Positions 43,164 to 51,750 are shown, counted from the first letter of the stretch. The stretch is 64,000 nucleotides of DNA from CBDFJH01 sp965198095 (GCA_965198095.1 OZ240239.1:3410001-3474000), one strand, 5' to 3'. Numbers and translations: made by a program. Notes: generated by a model not told the origin, from the sequence alone.

Positions 43164-43460
43164 ATGACCATTGGAAAAGTCGTAGGGACCATCGTCGCCA
43201 CCCAGAAAGACAGCGGCCTGGAGGGATTCAAACTCCAGATCGTTCAAACCGTCTACATCCCGACCGGAGAGCCTGGCGACGACTTTCTCATCGCTGTCGA
43301 CGCCGTGGGCGCTGGAAGTGGCGAATACGTTCTCTGCACCAGCGGAAGCTCCGCGCGGATGACCGACCGGACGGAAAACCGCCCGGTGGATGGTGTCATC
43401 GTGGCGATCGTCGACTTTTTCGAAGTCGAGGGAAAAGAGATCTACAGGAAAGGCAGGTAG
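43164..43460 (+). CDS. BMC-P (EutN/CcmL) pentameric shell protein 1
   Basis: Protein of 98 residues with the EutN/CcmL fold: MTIGKVVGTIVATQKDSGLE, LLIAVDAVGAGSGEYVL-type core (FLIAVDAVGAGSGEYVLCTS) and VIVAIVDFFEVEG at the end. Pentamers cap the vertices of the shell. It starts 17 bp after BMC-H 1. First of three non-identical BMC-P genes. Confidence 0.94.
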   Translation: MTIGKVVGTIVATQKDSGLEGFKLQIVQTVYIPTGEPGDDFLIAVDAVGAGSGEYVLCTSGSSARMTDRTENRPVDGVIVAIVDFFEVEGKEIYRKGR

Positions 43461-43516
43461 GTTCTTGTGCCTTTTGATCTGTCACTGCCTCGTAAACGGA
43501 CGGAAGAAAGCGTGTC

Positions 43517-44953
43517 GTGAGCCTGGACGAAGCCCAGATTCGATCCGTTGTTAGAGACGTCGTACAGAGCTTTGCGTTCGACAAGTCCGGCGCATCTCCA
43601 AGTACGACCGTGCCTTCGAGAGATCCGGAACATGGAGAAGGCATTTTCGAATCGATCGAAGAGGCGGTCGACGCCGCGACCCGTGCCCAACGAGACCTCG
43701 AGGCCATGGCCCTGGATGACCGGCGAAAGATAATCGCGGCCATTCGGGAAGCAGGGATGGCACACGCAAAGGCCATTGCCCAACAGACAGTCGAAGAGAC
43801 CGGCATGGGGCGAGTGCCGCACAAGATTCGAAAGTTCGAGATTGTAACGCAGCTCACGCCTGGCGTGGAAGACCTCGAGTCTGCTGCCTGGTCCGGAGAC
43901 CACGGACTGACCGTGGTGGAGATGGCGCCCTTCGGTGTTGCGGCCGCCATTACACCCTCCACACATCCGGTTCCGACCATCGTGAACAACGCCATCAGCC
44001 TCATCTCCGCGGGAAACAGTGTCGTCTTCAACGCTCATCCCGGGGCGAAGAAGGTCTCCGCCGTCGGAATCCAGATCTTCAACCGTGCGATTGTCGAAGC
44101 CGGCGGCCCTCCCGACCTCCTGACGGCGGTGAGGGAACCGACAATCCAGACCGGACAGGCCCTGTTCGTCCACCCGAAGATCGACATCATCTTGGTGACG
44201 GGCGGCGCCGGCGTGGCGCGTGCCGCGCTTCAATCCCCCAAGCGGGCGATCGTTGCGGGGCCCGGCAACCCCCCGGTCGTCGTAGACGAGACCGCCGATT
44301 TCGAAAAGGCCGCGCAGGATATCATCACCGGAGGGGGGTTTGACAACAATATCCTTTGCACGGGAGAAAAGGAGATCTTTGTGGTCCGTTCCGTGGCGGA
44401 GGAGTTGAAACGTCAACTCCTCGCCAACCGGTGCGTGGAACTCGGCCGCAGCCAGATCGATGCGCTCGCGTCAGCGGCCTTTCCTCTCGACGACAAGGGC
44501 GCATGGATACGGAACCGGGAATGGGTAGGCCGAAACGCGCAAATCCTCGCAGAACAGATCGGAATAACGGTGCCGCAGGACACGGAGCTCCTGATCGGCG
44601 AGGTAGAGGCCGACCATCCCTTCGTTCAGTATGAACAGATGATGCCCGTGATGCCCATCGTTCGCACTTCAGACGTCCATCAGGCCATCGAACTGGCCAT
44701 TGAGGCCGAACACGGCTATCACCATACGGCAGTCATGCACTCCAAAAACGTGGAGAACATGACGATCATGGCACGAAAGTGCCGCTGCACACTCTTCATC
44801 AAGAACGGCCCCTCCGCGGCGGGACTCGGGGCCGGAGGAGAAGGATATACATCCTTTTCCATCGCCACGCCCACAGGCGAGGGCGTGACGTCCGCTCGTA
44901 CCTTCACCCGACAGCGCCGGTGTACGCTCGTCGACTACCTCAGGATTGTCTGA
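43517..44953 (+). CDS. CoA-acylating aldehyde dehydrogenase (PduP/EutE-like)
   Basis: Protein of 478 residues oxidising lactaldehyde or a similar aldehyde to acyl-CoA with NAD+. Cofactor and active-site segments are ITPSTHPVPTIVNNAISLIS, LVTGGAGVARAAL, VAGPGNPPVVVD and the catalytic Cys281 in FDNNILCTGEKEIFVV. Residues 4-20 (DEAQIRSVVRDVVQSFA) are an amphipathic helix followed by a loose linker, fitting an N-terminal encapsulation peptide. Starts with GTG after GGAAGAAAG. Confidence 0.93.
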   Translation: MSLDEAQIRSVVRDVVQSFAFDKSGASPSTTVPSRDPEHGEGIFESIEEAVDAATRAQRDLEAMALDDRRKIIAAIREAGMAHAKAIAQQTVEETGMGRVPHKIRKFEIVTQLTPGVEDLESAAWSGDHGLTVVEMAPFGVAAAITPSTHPVPTIVNNAISLISAGNSVVFNAHPGAKKVSAVGIQIFNRAIVEAGGPPDLLTAVREPTIQTGQALFVHPKIDIILVTGGAGVARAALQSPKRAIVAGPGNPPVVVDETADFEKAAQDIITGGGFDNNILCTGEKEIFVVRSVAEELKRQLLANRCVELGRSQIDALASAAFPLDDKGAWIRNREWVGRNAQILAEQIGITVPQDTELLIGEVEADHPFVQYEQMMPVMPIVRTSDVHQAIELAIEAEHGYHHTAVMHSKNVENMTIMARKCRCTLFIKNGPSAAGLGAGGEGYTSFSIATPTGEGVTSARTFTRQRRCTLVDYLRIV

Positions 44954-45216
44954 TGTTCCTCGGTCGCGTGATCGGCAAAGTGGTGGCGACGCAAAAGGTC
45001 CCTTCGATAACGGGCATACGACTCCGAATCGTCCAGCCCTTCGATCACGACCGGAGGCCGTTCGGAGACCCCGTGGTGGCAGCAGACGTGGTCAGTGCGG
45101 GGGAGGGTGAGACCATATACTGGGTCGACGCGCGAGAAGCCCCGAACGCCCTGCCGGAGAAACACGGACCCGTAGATGCAACCATCGTCGGAATCGCGGA
45201 CCGAATCAACGTCTAG
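44953..45216 (+). CDS. BMC-P (EutN/CcmL) pentameric shell protein 2
   Basis: Protein of 87 residues: MFLGRVIGKVVATQKVPSIT, VVAADVVSAGEGETIYWV and DATIVGIADRIN. Its ATG shares a base with the dehydrogenase stop (TGATG), so it is translationally coupled. The longer frame from 44779 is an artefact within the dehydrogenase gene. Confidence 0.93.
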   Translation: MFLGRVIGKVVATQKVPSITGIRLRIVQPFDHDRRPFGDPVVAADVVSAGEGETIYWVDAREAPNALPEKHGPVDATIVGIADRINV

Positions 45217-45266
45217 GGAGCGCATCTGTAGTATCCGCCTCTGACCCTCACGATTTCAAGTGACCA

Positions 45267-45554
45267 ATGTTTCTGGCTCGTGTCCTGGGCAGTGTCGTTT
45301 CTACGATCAAGCATCCGGCCTACGACGGGACGAAACTGATGGTGGTTCAGCGTCTCGCTCCGGACGGCCGCGAATCCGGCCCCTCCGTGCTGGCGGTCGA
45401 TTCCGCGGGCGCCGGCCCGGGTGAAACCGTTTTGGTCCTCCAGCAGGGTGCCGCCGCGGCACAGGTCCTTGATGTGGAGCTTCCTCCCATTCGCTCCGTG
45501 ATCGTGGGCATCGTTGACAACGTGGAGATAGACCTCGGAAGAGAAGAGAAATGA
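45267..45554 (+). CDS. BMC-P (EutN/CcmL) pentameric shell protein 3
   Basis: Protein of 95 residues: MFLARVLGSVVSTIKHPAYD, VLAVDSAGAGPGETVLVLQQ and SVIVGIVDNVEID. Overlaps the aldolase start by 4 bp. Three different vertex proteins without any BMC-T is the shell inventory of PVM-type compartments. Confidence 0.93.
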   Translation: MFLARVLGSVVSTIKHPAYDGTKLMVVQRLAPDGRESGPSVLAVDSAGAGPGETVLVLQQGAAAAQVLDVELPPIRSVIVGIVDNVEIDLGREEK

Positions 45555-46405
45555 CAATGACCCTGCATCAAGCCAAACAGGAGATCGTCGAAGCCGGGCG
45601 CAGGCTCTACGACAAAGGCTATATTGTTTCCAGCGATGGGAATATCTCCGCGCGTATCTCCGATGACCGCATCGTTGCAACGCCGACAGGCCTTTGCAAG
45701 GGCACGCTCAGCCCGGATGACCTCTGCATCCTGGATACGGAAGGAAATCAAATCAGCGGCAAACTCCGTCCCTCTTCCGAGGTCGGTATGCACTATTTCT
45801 TGTATCAACAACGACCCGACGCCATGGCCGTCGTGCACGCTCACCCACCGACGGCCACAGCCTTCTCCATCGCAAACATTCCCCTGACCGACTGCGTCCT
45901 TCCAGAAGTGATCATTACGCTCGGCTCCATACCCACGGCAAGATACGGGACTCCGGGAGGCCCCGAAATCTCCGATCCGATCCGGCAGTACGTCAAAGAC
46001 TACGATGCATATGTCCTGGAAAATCACGGGGCGACCACCATAGGCAGCAGTGTGATGAACGCCTATTTCAAGATGGAGACCATGGAGCAGTTCGCGCGCA
46101 TCCTTTTTATCGCGCGTCAACTGGGCGGAGTGAACGTCTTGGACCAAGAGCAGATCGGCAAGTTGGTCAAGATCCGCGATCGCCTTGGCATCCGCGGACC
46201 CGACCCTGCCTGCGAGGTCCGGCGCCCCTCTGCAGCCGCCGTCCTGGACAACGGAGGCAGTGAAATCCCAACACTTCGCACACGAAGCGCGGGCGGCTCG
46301 CTGCCCTCCGCCGTTTCCCAGACGACAAACGAAAGTGCGCTGGAGCAGGACGTCGTATCTGAGATCACGCGAAGGGTTATGGACGAACTTCGGAAGCAGG
46401 GCTGA
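45551..46405 (+). CDS. Class II aldolase with C-terminal encapsulation peptide
   Basis: Protein of 284 residues of the zinc class II aldolase/adducin family (L-fuculose- or L-rhamnulose-1-phosphate aldolase-like). Zinc ligands are H96 and H98 (VVHAHPP) and H159 (ENHGAT); GNIS (30-33) and SSE (75-77) bind phosphate and act as acid. It should split the sugar phosphate to DHAP and lactaldehyde. After residue ~215 a disordered serine/proline linker leads to a last helix (262-284, ALEQDVVSEITRRVMDELRK), a textbook lumen-targeting peptide. Confidence 0.92.
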   Translation: MTMTLHQAKQEIVEAGRRLYDKGYIVSSDGNISARISDDRIVATPTGLCKGTLSPDDLCILDTEGNQISGKLRPSSEVGMHYFLYQQRPDAMAVVHAHPPTATAFSIANIPLTDCVLPEVIITLGSIPTARYGTPGGPEISDPIRQYVKDYDAYVLENHGATTIGSSVMNAYFKMETMEQFARILFIARQLGGVNVLDQEQIGKLVKIRDRLGIRGPDPACEVRRPSAAAVLDNGGSEIPTLRTRSAGGSLPSAVSQTTNESALEQDVVSEITRRVMDELRKQG

Positions 46406-46425
46406 ACCGCCTTCGGACGGGAGCA

Positions 46426-46445
46426 GACCCCACCGCGAACCATCA
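46426..46445 (+). ncRNA. Recurrent intergenic motif, copy C (3' element)
   Basis: Shares 20 of 22 bases with the 3' element at 36945-36966, including the 13-mer CCGCGAACCATCA. The 5' element is not recognisable. It lies between the aldolase stop and a 17-bp hairpin before acetate kinase. Confidence 0.3.
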
Positions 46446-46451
46446 CATCAC

Positions 46452-46490
46452 GCATACGAAAGGGGAGGTTCGACCTCCCCTTTCGTATGC
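46452..46490 (+). terminator. 17-bp perfect hairpin between aldolase and acetate kinase
   Basis: Arms 46452-46468 and 46474-46490 are fully complementary around a TTCGA loop. No T run follows, so it may attenuate, process or stabilise the operon mRNA rather than end it. It swallows the ATG at 46487, favouring GTG 46511 as the kinase start. Confidence 0.55.
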
Positions 46491-46510
46491 TCCGGAGACA
46501 GTTCGACGCC

Positions 46511-47725
46511 GTGAAAATCCTGGTTGCCAACGTGGGAAGCACCTCCTTCAAGTATCGGCTCTTCTCCATGCCGGAAGAAACGGTCCTTGCCGAAGGACGT
46601 GTCGAACAGATCGGTGATTCGGAATCTTCGATCGCGCACTGGACCCCGGGGTCGGAAGTCCAAACCCGCGCGCACGTTCCAGATTGCCCAACCGCAATTC
46701 GCAACACCCTGGATCGGCTCGTGGCCGCAGGCCACGGCGCGCTCAGAGACGTTTCGGAACTCGATGGAGTCGGGTTCAAGACCGTTCATCTCCGCGGCAG
46801 GCCAGGCACCTTCCTGCTCACGGACGAGGTTCTTGAACGGATGGCCGAGTATAACCTCCTCGCGCCGGCGCACAATCCACCCTATATCGAAGCCGTGCGC
46901 ATCTTCCGCAACCTCTATCCAAGCATCCCGCTCGTCGGATGTTTCGAGGCGGCGTTTCATACCTCGATCCCAGACTACGCATACATCTACAGCGTGCCCT
47001 ACCGATGGTACGAAAAATATGGAATCCGAAAACGCGGCTTCCACGGCGCGTCACACCGATACGTCTCAGAACGGGTCCCGAAGCTCCTGGACCGACGGCG
47101 GCAGGGGCTCAGGATCGTCTCGTGCCATCTGGGAGGAAGTGCTTCCGTCTGCGCAATAAGAGATGGCCGGTCCATCGATACATCCATGGGATTTTCTCCG
47201 CAGGACGGGATCATCAACGCGACGCGGAACGGTTCTATCGATCCCTTTATTCTTCCGTTTATCGTCGACCGGGAGGGGCTTTCCACCCGCGAGGTCGTCC
47301 AAGTACTCTGCGAACAAAGCGGTCTGCTGGGCATCTCCGGGATCAGTGGGCATATTCCAGATCTGGAACGTGCCCGAGACGAGGGGAACGACCGGGCCCG
47401 GCTTGCGATCCAGGCCTTTTGCTATGGCGTGAAGAAGGAAGTCGGGGCGATGTCGGCGGTACTCGGCGGAATCGATGCGCTCGTCTTCACGGGCGGCATT
47501 GGAGAGCGGGGCGCCGGCATCAGGGAACAGATTTGCACGGGCCTGGAGGGACTGAACATTTGCCTCGACTCTGACAGGAACCGTGCGGGAAAGCCCGATT
47601 GCGCCGTTTCATCGCCTGAAAGCGCCGTGGAAGTCTTGATCATAAGAACAGACGAAGAACGAATTGTTGCCCGTGAAGTGGCGTCGCTCCTTCAAAGCCC
47701 GGATTTCGCGCCCCCCTCCTCATGA
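46511..47725 (+). CDS. ackA: Acetate/propionate kinase
   Basis: Protein of ~404 residues transferring phosphate from an acyl phosphate to ADP. Family segments are MKILVANVGSTSFKYR (phosphate 1), PDYAYIYSVPYRWYEKYGIR, HGASHRYVSERVP, RIVSCHLGGSASVCAIRDGR, FSPQDGIINATRNGSIDP and VFTGGIGERGAGIREQI. Placed after pduL in the operon, it would harvest ATP from the product leaving the compartment. The start is GTG 46511; ATG 46487 is possible but lies in a hairpin. Confidence 0.92.
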   Translation: MKILVANVGSTSFKYRLFSMPEETVLAEGRVEQIGDSESSIAHWTPGSEVQTRAHVPDCPTAIRNTLDRLVAAGHGALRDVSELDGVGFKTVHLRGRPGTFLLTDEVLERMAEYNLLAPAHNPPYIEAVRIFRNLYPSIPLVGCFEAAFHTSIPDYAYIYSVPYRWYEKYGIRKRGFHGASHRYVSERVPKLLDRRRQGLRIVSCHLGGSASVCAIRDGRSIDTSMGFSPQDGIINATRNGSIDPFILPFIVDREGLSTREVVQVLCEQSGLLGISGISGHIPDLERARDEGNDRARLAIQAFCYGVKKEVGAMSAVLGGIDALVFTGGIGERGAGIREQICTGLEGLNICLDSDRNRAGKPDCAVSSPESAVEVLIIRTDEERIVAREVASLLQSPDFAPPSS

Positions 47726-49185
47726 ATTTCAGGTCTGCCGCTCCGCTCTTCTGTTTCCTCCTACACTGGCCTCTGGTCTCGCACGCTTATGACCGAGAGA
47801 TCTGGACCCACTTCACCGACATGAACGACGTCACCTCACTGGTGGAAGGCGATGACAAAATATATATGGGCACGACAGGGGGTATCCTTCGCTATGACCG
47901 TTTTTCAGACCGCTGGTTACGTCCGCTGACAACGCTGGACGGCCTTCCCGACAACCGAATCGAGGACCTGAGCTTCGACAGAAACTCCGGCGAACTCTGG
48001 GTTGACACGTTCAGAGGTACGGTGCGATGGCTTTCCAGGATCGAGACCCTGCTCCACGGAGGGGAAAGACCGGCCAAACTGCGTCGGCCCAGACAGCGAC
48101 CCGCCATCCCCCAGGTCTTCCCTCCCTTCGGATACGACTTGGGGCGAGACCGCGTTCGAGGACCGAATCGGTGGTCCTATCCGATTACAGATGTGCTTAT
48201 TGACAGCTGGAAGATCCTGTGGATTGGCACGTTCGGTCTCGGCGTGGGCCGCGCAGACCTGGGGCACGGACAGCTCGAGTTTCATCCATTCGGCCCTTTA
48301 CAGGAAAATGTTACGGCGATCGCGCTGGATGAAGGGAACATCTGGTTCGGGGGAGGGCCCTCTTACCGCGGATCCAAAGAGGGCATTACCCGCTACGATC
48401 TCCAGACCGAAGCCTGGGAGCATTTCAGACCCCGTGAGATCATCGGCCTGAACGATGGAGACGTTTCCACCATCCTCGCGGACGGATCGCGTGTCTGGTT
48501 TGGCACGGCCACCGGTTTGGCAAGATATACCAAGAGAGGGCGAAACTGGGTCACATATCGACTCGGACGCAGAGGTCGAGATCGCGTCACAGCCTTGTTC
48601 AGGACCGAAGGAAGGCTCTGGATCGGCACTGAAGCCGGCCTTGCCGTACTCGATCTCAAGGCGGATACCGTGCGCATCGTGGAAGGCAGTGAGCGGTTCG
48701 ACATTCGAGCGATCGCCGGAGGCTCCGAACAGATCTGGACGGCAACCGATCTGGGGCTCTATCAGTGCCATCACACGGAACTCATCTGGAGACCTGCCGA
48801 GGGCCTGGATCAGCTGACACGCAGTCCGATGGTGGGACTTTTCGTCCGCGAACACGAGGTCTGGGCAGCCTCCAAAGCGCCCCCCGGGCTGGCGCATCTG
48901 CCCGCCCCCGAAGCCGACTGGCATTGGTTTCCGCTGGCAGAGCTTGGAGGGAGCGAGCGGGCGGCCGTGGCCGCCGATTCCACTCGCGTCTGGATCGGGA
49001 CGGAGGGCGGTGCCTTTCGACTCGATATCGCAAGCGGTCTGTGGAGGGCCTATGGCAGCCTGGACGGGCTGATACACGATCGCGTCCAAGCCGTCCTACT
49101 CCAGGAGGAATACGTCTGGTTCGGTACGCCAAGGGGGATCGGTCGATACCATTGGGCAGGAGATTTCTTTGAGCAAGGAAGATGA
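47722..49185 (+). CDS. Exported beta-propeller protein (two-component-regulator propeller repeats)
   Basis: Protein of 487 residues with a signal peptide (cut near SHA-YD, residue ~22). At least six repeats of the Reg_prop type appear (IYMGTTGGILRYDRFSD, LWIGTFGLGVGRAD, VWFGTATGLARYTKR, LWIGTEAGLAVLDLK, VWIGTEGGAFRLD, VWFGTPRGIGRYHWA), giving a beta-propeller as in hybrid two-component sensors but without any kinase domain. It overlaps ackA by 4 bp and sits between BMC genes, yet its signal peptide places it outside the cytoplasm. Role unknown. Confidence 0.75.
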   Translation: MNFRSAAPLFCFLLHWPLVSHAYDREIWTHFTDMNDVTSLVEGDDKIYMGTTGGILRYDRFSDRWLRPLTTLDGLPDNRIEDLSFDRNSGELWVDTFRGTVRWLSRIETLLHGGERPAKLRRPRQRPAIPQVFPPFGYDLGRDRVRGPNRWSYPITDVLIDSWKILWIGTFGLGVGRADLGHGQLEFHPFGPLQENVTAIALDEGNIWFGGGPSYRGSKEGITRYDLQTEAWEHFRPREIIGLNDGDVSTILADGSRVWFGTATGLARYTKRGRNWVTYRLGRRGRDRVTALFRTEGRLWIGTEAGLAVLDLKADTVRIVEGSERFDIRAIAGGSEQIWTATDLGLYQCHHTELIWRPAEGLDQLTRSPMVGLFVREHEVWAASKAPPGLAHLPAPEADWHWFPLAELGGSERAAVAADSTRVWIGTEGGAFRLDIASGLWRAYGSLDGLIHDRVQAVLLQEEYVWFGTPRGIGRYHWAGDFFEQGR

Positions 49186-49507
49186 CCAGGATCGATTCTG
49201 GATCTCGTCGTTTCCCGGCCCCCGTCCCATAACGTTCTCTCGCACAAGGGGAAAGGTCCTCCTCGGTGGAAAAACACGTGACACGAAAGCGGAATTTTGT
49301 TATTATTACATCTTGTTATCGCCAGCGTGTCGACAGATCAGCGTCTTTCCCACCCACGATTCCATCTTTTGCGTCTATTTCTTTCCACGATATCTACGTC
49401 CGCATCGTATCAAAATAGCGGGCGGTCAACCCGGCTCGGTACATGTCGCGGGGGACGCCGCTCGATTTTTGTTCCATTTGGCTCGTGATCGTTAACGGCA
49501 TCCTGAG
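49186..49507 (+). other. 322-bp gap before BMC-H 2
   Basis: No convincing gene. An AT-rich patch near 49290-49318 (TTTTGTTATTATTACATC) could hold promoter elements for the second shell gene. The frame 49169-49495 has no family match and is rejected. Confidence 0.35.
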
Positions 49508-49942
49508 ATGAGCCAGAAAGCGCTCGGCCTCATTGAATTGCTGGGCTTTGTGGGCGTGGTCGAAGCCGCCGACGCCGCGGCCAAGGCCGCCTCGGTGGAG
49601 GTCTGTGCATTCGAGAGGGCTGACGGGGGTTTGGTCTCCATTCAGATTCTGGGCGACGTGGGTGCCGTGATGGCCGCCGTAGAGGCTGGATCTCGTGCGG
49701 CCCAGAACGTGGGGGATCTGGTGGCCAGTCACGTCATTCCCAATCCTCACGCGCAGTTGGTCGAGAAATTCGGGTTGAATCATCAGGCGAACGCCCCCGT
49801 TGACCTTGAAACCCTTTCTGTAACCCAACTTCGCCAGTTGGCTCGGAAAACGCCAACCGTCGCGATTCAGGGCCGAGAGGTCTCACGTGCCAATCGCGAC
49901 CGCCTCATCCGGGAGCTTCGGAAGGCGGGGTTAGCCATTTAG
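49508..49942 (+). CDS. BMC-H shell protein 2 with C-terminal Rho_N/SAP-like extension
   Basis: Protein of 144 residues. Residues 1-~90 are a BMC domain (ALGLIELLGFVGVVEAADAA, VSIQILGDVGAVMAAVEAGS, SHVIPNPHAQLVEKFG). A linker (NHQANAPVD) then leads to ~45 residues (ETLSVTQLRQLARK, VSRANRDRLIRELRKAG) with the helix-turn-helix rhythm of Rho N-terminal/SAP domains, which bind nucleic acid or proteins. Ordinary BMC-H proteins stop near residue 95. The extension could anchor the shell to DNA, RNA or another protein; it is unlikely to fit in the facet lattice without facing one side. Confidence 0.88.
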   Translation: MSQKALGLIELLGFVGVVEAADAAAKAASVEVCAFERADGGLVSIQILGDVGAVMAAVEAGSRAAQNVGDLVASHVIPNPHAQLVEKFGLNHQANAPVDLETLSVTQLRQLARKTPTVAIQGREVSRANRDRLIRELRKAGLAI

Positions 49943-49988
49943 AGAGCGCGCCTGCCTGATGTCATCCGCAGAAACGAAAGGCGAGGCC

Positions 49989-50306
49989 ATGGAACCGGAA
50001 GCGCTTTGGGACCGAATCAAAAAGGGAATTTTGGATAGCGCATCCACGGCCGTCGACAAGGCTGAGCGGCTCGGCAGGTTGGGACGGGCTCACCTCGACG
50101 TGGCCGAGACGAGACACACGATCCACGAGAAATTCGCTCAGCTGGGAGGAGTCGTCTACGACCTCCTCGAACAGAACCAGAGGACCGGCATCGCTCAAAG
50201 GAAGGACGTAAAGGCGCTTCTGCAAGAGTTGAAGGCACTGGACGTCCTCCTCAAGCAGCGAGAGGCACGGCTCGAGACGCTAAAGGGAGGGGCGGAAGGG
50301 GCCTAA
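49989..50306 (+). CDS. Small coiled-coil protein of unknown function
   Basis: Protein of 105 residues, nearly all helical: LWDRIKKGILDSASTAVDKA, HLDVAETRHTIHEKFAQLGG, VKALLQELKALDVLLKQREA. GGCGAGG lies just before ATG 49989; ATG 49959 has no ribosome site. It lies 46 bp after BMC-H 2 and 27 bp before htrA. It resembles short coiled-coil proteins found near membranes or shells, but I recognise no family. Confidence 0.6.
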   Translation: MEPEALWDRIKKGILDSASTAVDKAERLGRLGRAHLDVAETRHTIHEKFAQLGGVVYDLLEQNQRTGIAQRKDVKALLQELKALDVLLKQREARLETLKGGAEGA

Positions 50307-50333
50307 GCGAAGGAAGCCTAAGGATAGAACGGC

Positions 50334-51728
50334 ATGTCGATCCCGAATCTCTTCGCCGCTGCCGGGCTTCTCCTCCTTTTGGGGACATCTCGGGCGGGGG
50401 CGCCTCCGCCCTTGCCGACGGAGGGGGAGAGCCCTTTCGTTCAGGTCGCGCACGCAGTACGACCCTCAGTCGTGAGTATTACGGTCAGCAGGGCGCGGGG
50501 ATACGAGATTAGTCGCGCGCAGAGGCGACACAGCCCCGCCCCACGGCGGTACGGTTCGGGTCTCATCTTGGACACGGAAGGACACGTCCTCACCAACAAT
50601 CACGTGGTTGACGAGGCCCTTCGAATTCAGGTCATTCTTTCAGACGGGACCAAACATCCGGCGCATATCATAGGGCAGGATCCGGAAACCGACTTGAGTC
50701 TCATCCGGGCGCTGTTGGACGACCCGCTCGACTTGGGCCGGGTTGCACAATTCGGCAATTCTGACTCCGTTCAAGTCGGTGACTGGGTGATGGCTATCGG
50801 AAACCCTTTCGGTCTGAACCATACGGTCAGCGTCGGCGTCATCAGCGCAAAGGGACGCCGATTTGACAAGATCGAGGGAGACGTTCCACCCCCCTCTTTC
50901 CAGAGTTTTCTTCAGACCGACGCTTCCATCAATCCAGGAAACAGCGGCGGGCCCCTCGTCGATACACAGGGCCGGGTTGTTGGGATAAACGCGGCCTACA
51001 ATCCCGTTTTCCCGGGGATAGGGTTTGCCATACCGGCCAATCTTGCAGAAAGCGTCGTCGACGAACTCCGAAGACACGGCGATATCGTGAGAGGCTACGT
51101 GGGCATCTATCCTCAAGACCTGACACCCGATCTCTCAGAGGCTTTGGGGCTCCCCGCTTCGACAGGCGTACTCGTTGGACAGGTCGAACCCGACAGTCCC
51201 GCAGAGCAGGGTGGACTGGACCGCGGAGATCTGATTTTGAGGTTTGCGGACCGGCCCGTCGCAGATGCCGCGGAGCTTGTCACCATGGTCTCGGATCATC
51301 GGCCGGGTTCAGAGGTGCGAATCTCCATCCTCCGCGACAGCAAAGCCCAAACGCTCGTTGTCGTGGTTGGAAAGCGGTCTTCAGAAGACTCACCCCCGAC
51401 CGCTCGCGCCACGTCATCCCTCGGCCGCGACTGGCCCGGCCTGGAGGTCGAGAACCTTTCGGGCATCATGGTTCAAAGACTGAGGGTGACAAAGTCAAGT
51501 CAGGGCGTGGTCGTCAGCTATTCAAGGCCGGGCGGCGTCGCGCAGGAGCAGGGAATCGCCAGAGGAGACGTGATCCTGGAAATAAACAGGCGTCCCGTTT
51601 GGAATACGCGCGAGTATCATAAAGTCGTCCAGGAAGCGAAGGAGCAGTCCAAGCCTGCGCTTTTTTTGGTGCTCAAAAGGGATGAGGGTCTCACGAGTTT
51701 CGTCGCACTTCGTCCCATGAAAAGGTAG
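50334..51728 (+). CDS. HtrA/Deg-family periplasmic serine protease
   Basis: Protein of 464 residues with a signal peptide (AAAGLLLLLGTSRAGA), a trypsin-like domain with triad H90 (TNNHVV), D120 (ETDLSL) and S204 (GNSGGP), and two PDZ domains (from ~245 and ~375, with GVLVGQVEPDSPAEQGGLD and GVVVSYSRPGGVAQEQGIA). It degrades or refolds misfolded envelope proteins. It closes the gene run that starts with the microcompartment; a functional link is not evident. Confidence 0.93.
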   Translation: MSIPNLFAAAGLLLLLGTSRAGAPPPLPTEGESPFVQVAHAVRPSVVSITVSRARGYEISRAQRRHSPAPRRYGSGLILDTEGHVLTNNHVVDEALRIQVILSDGTKHPAHIIGQDPETDLSLIRALLDDPLDLGRVAQFGNSDSVQVGDWVMAIGNPFGLNHTVSVGVISAKGRRFDKIEGDVPPPSFQSFLQTDASINPGNSGGPLVDTQGRVVGINAAYNPVFPGIGFAIPANLAESVVDELRRHGDIVRGYVGIYPQDLTPDLSEALGLPASTGVLVGQVEPDSPAEQGGLDRGDLILRFADRPVADAAELVTMVSDHRPGSEVRISILRDSKAQTLVVVVGKRSSEDSPPTARATSSLGRDWPGLEVENLSGIMVQRLRVTKSSQGVVVSYSRPGGVAQEQGIARGDVILEINRRPVWNTREYHKVVQEAKEQSKPALFLVLKRDEGLTSFVALRPMKR

Positions 51729-51750
51729 CTTCGGCCGTCCGCCGAAGCTT
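51728..51750 (+). terminator. Hairpin at the htrA stop
   Basis: AGCTTCGGC (51728-51736) pairs exactly with GCCGAAGCT (51742-51750) around CGTCC. It starts in the stop codon region and is followed by TTCATCC. Confidence 0.5.

Noticed and set aside
49169..49495. 108-codon ORF overlapping the propeller gene end
   Set aside because: No family content or ribosome site; runs through an AT-rich likely promoter area.
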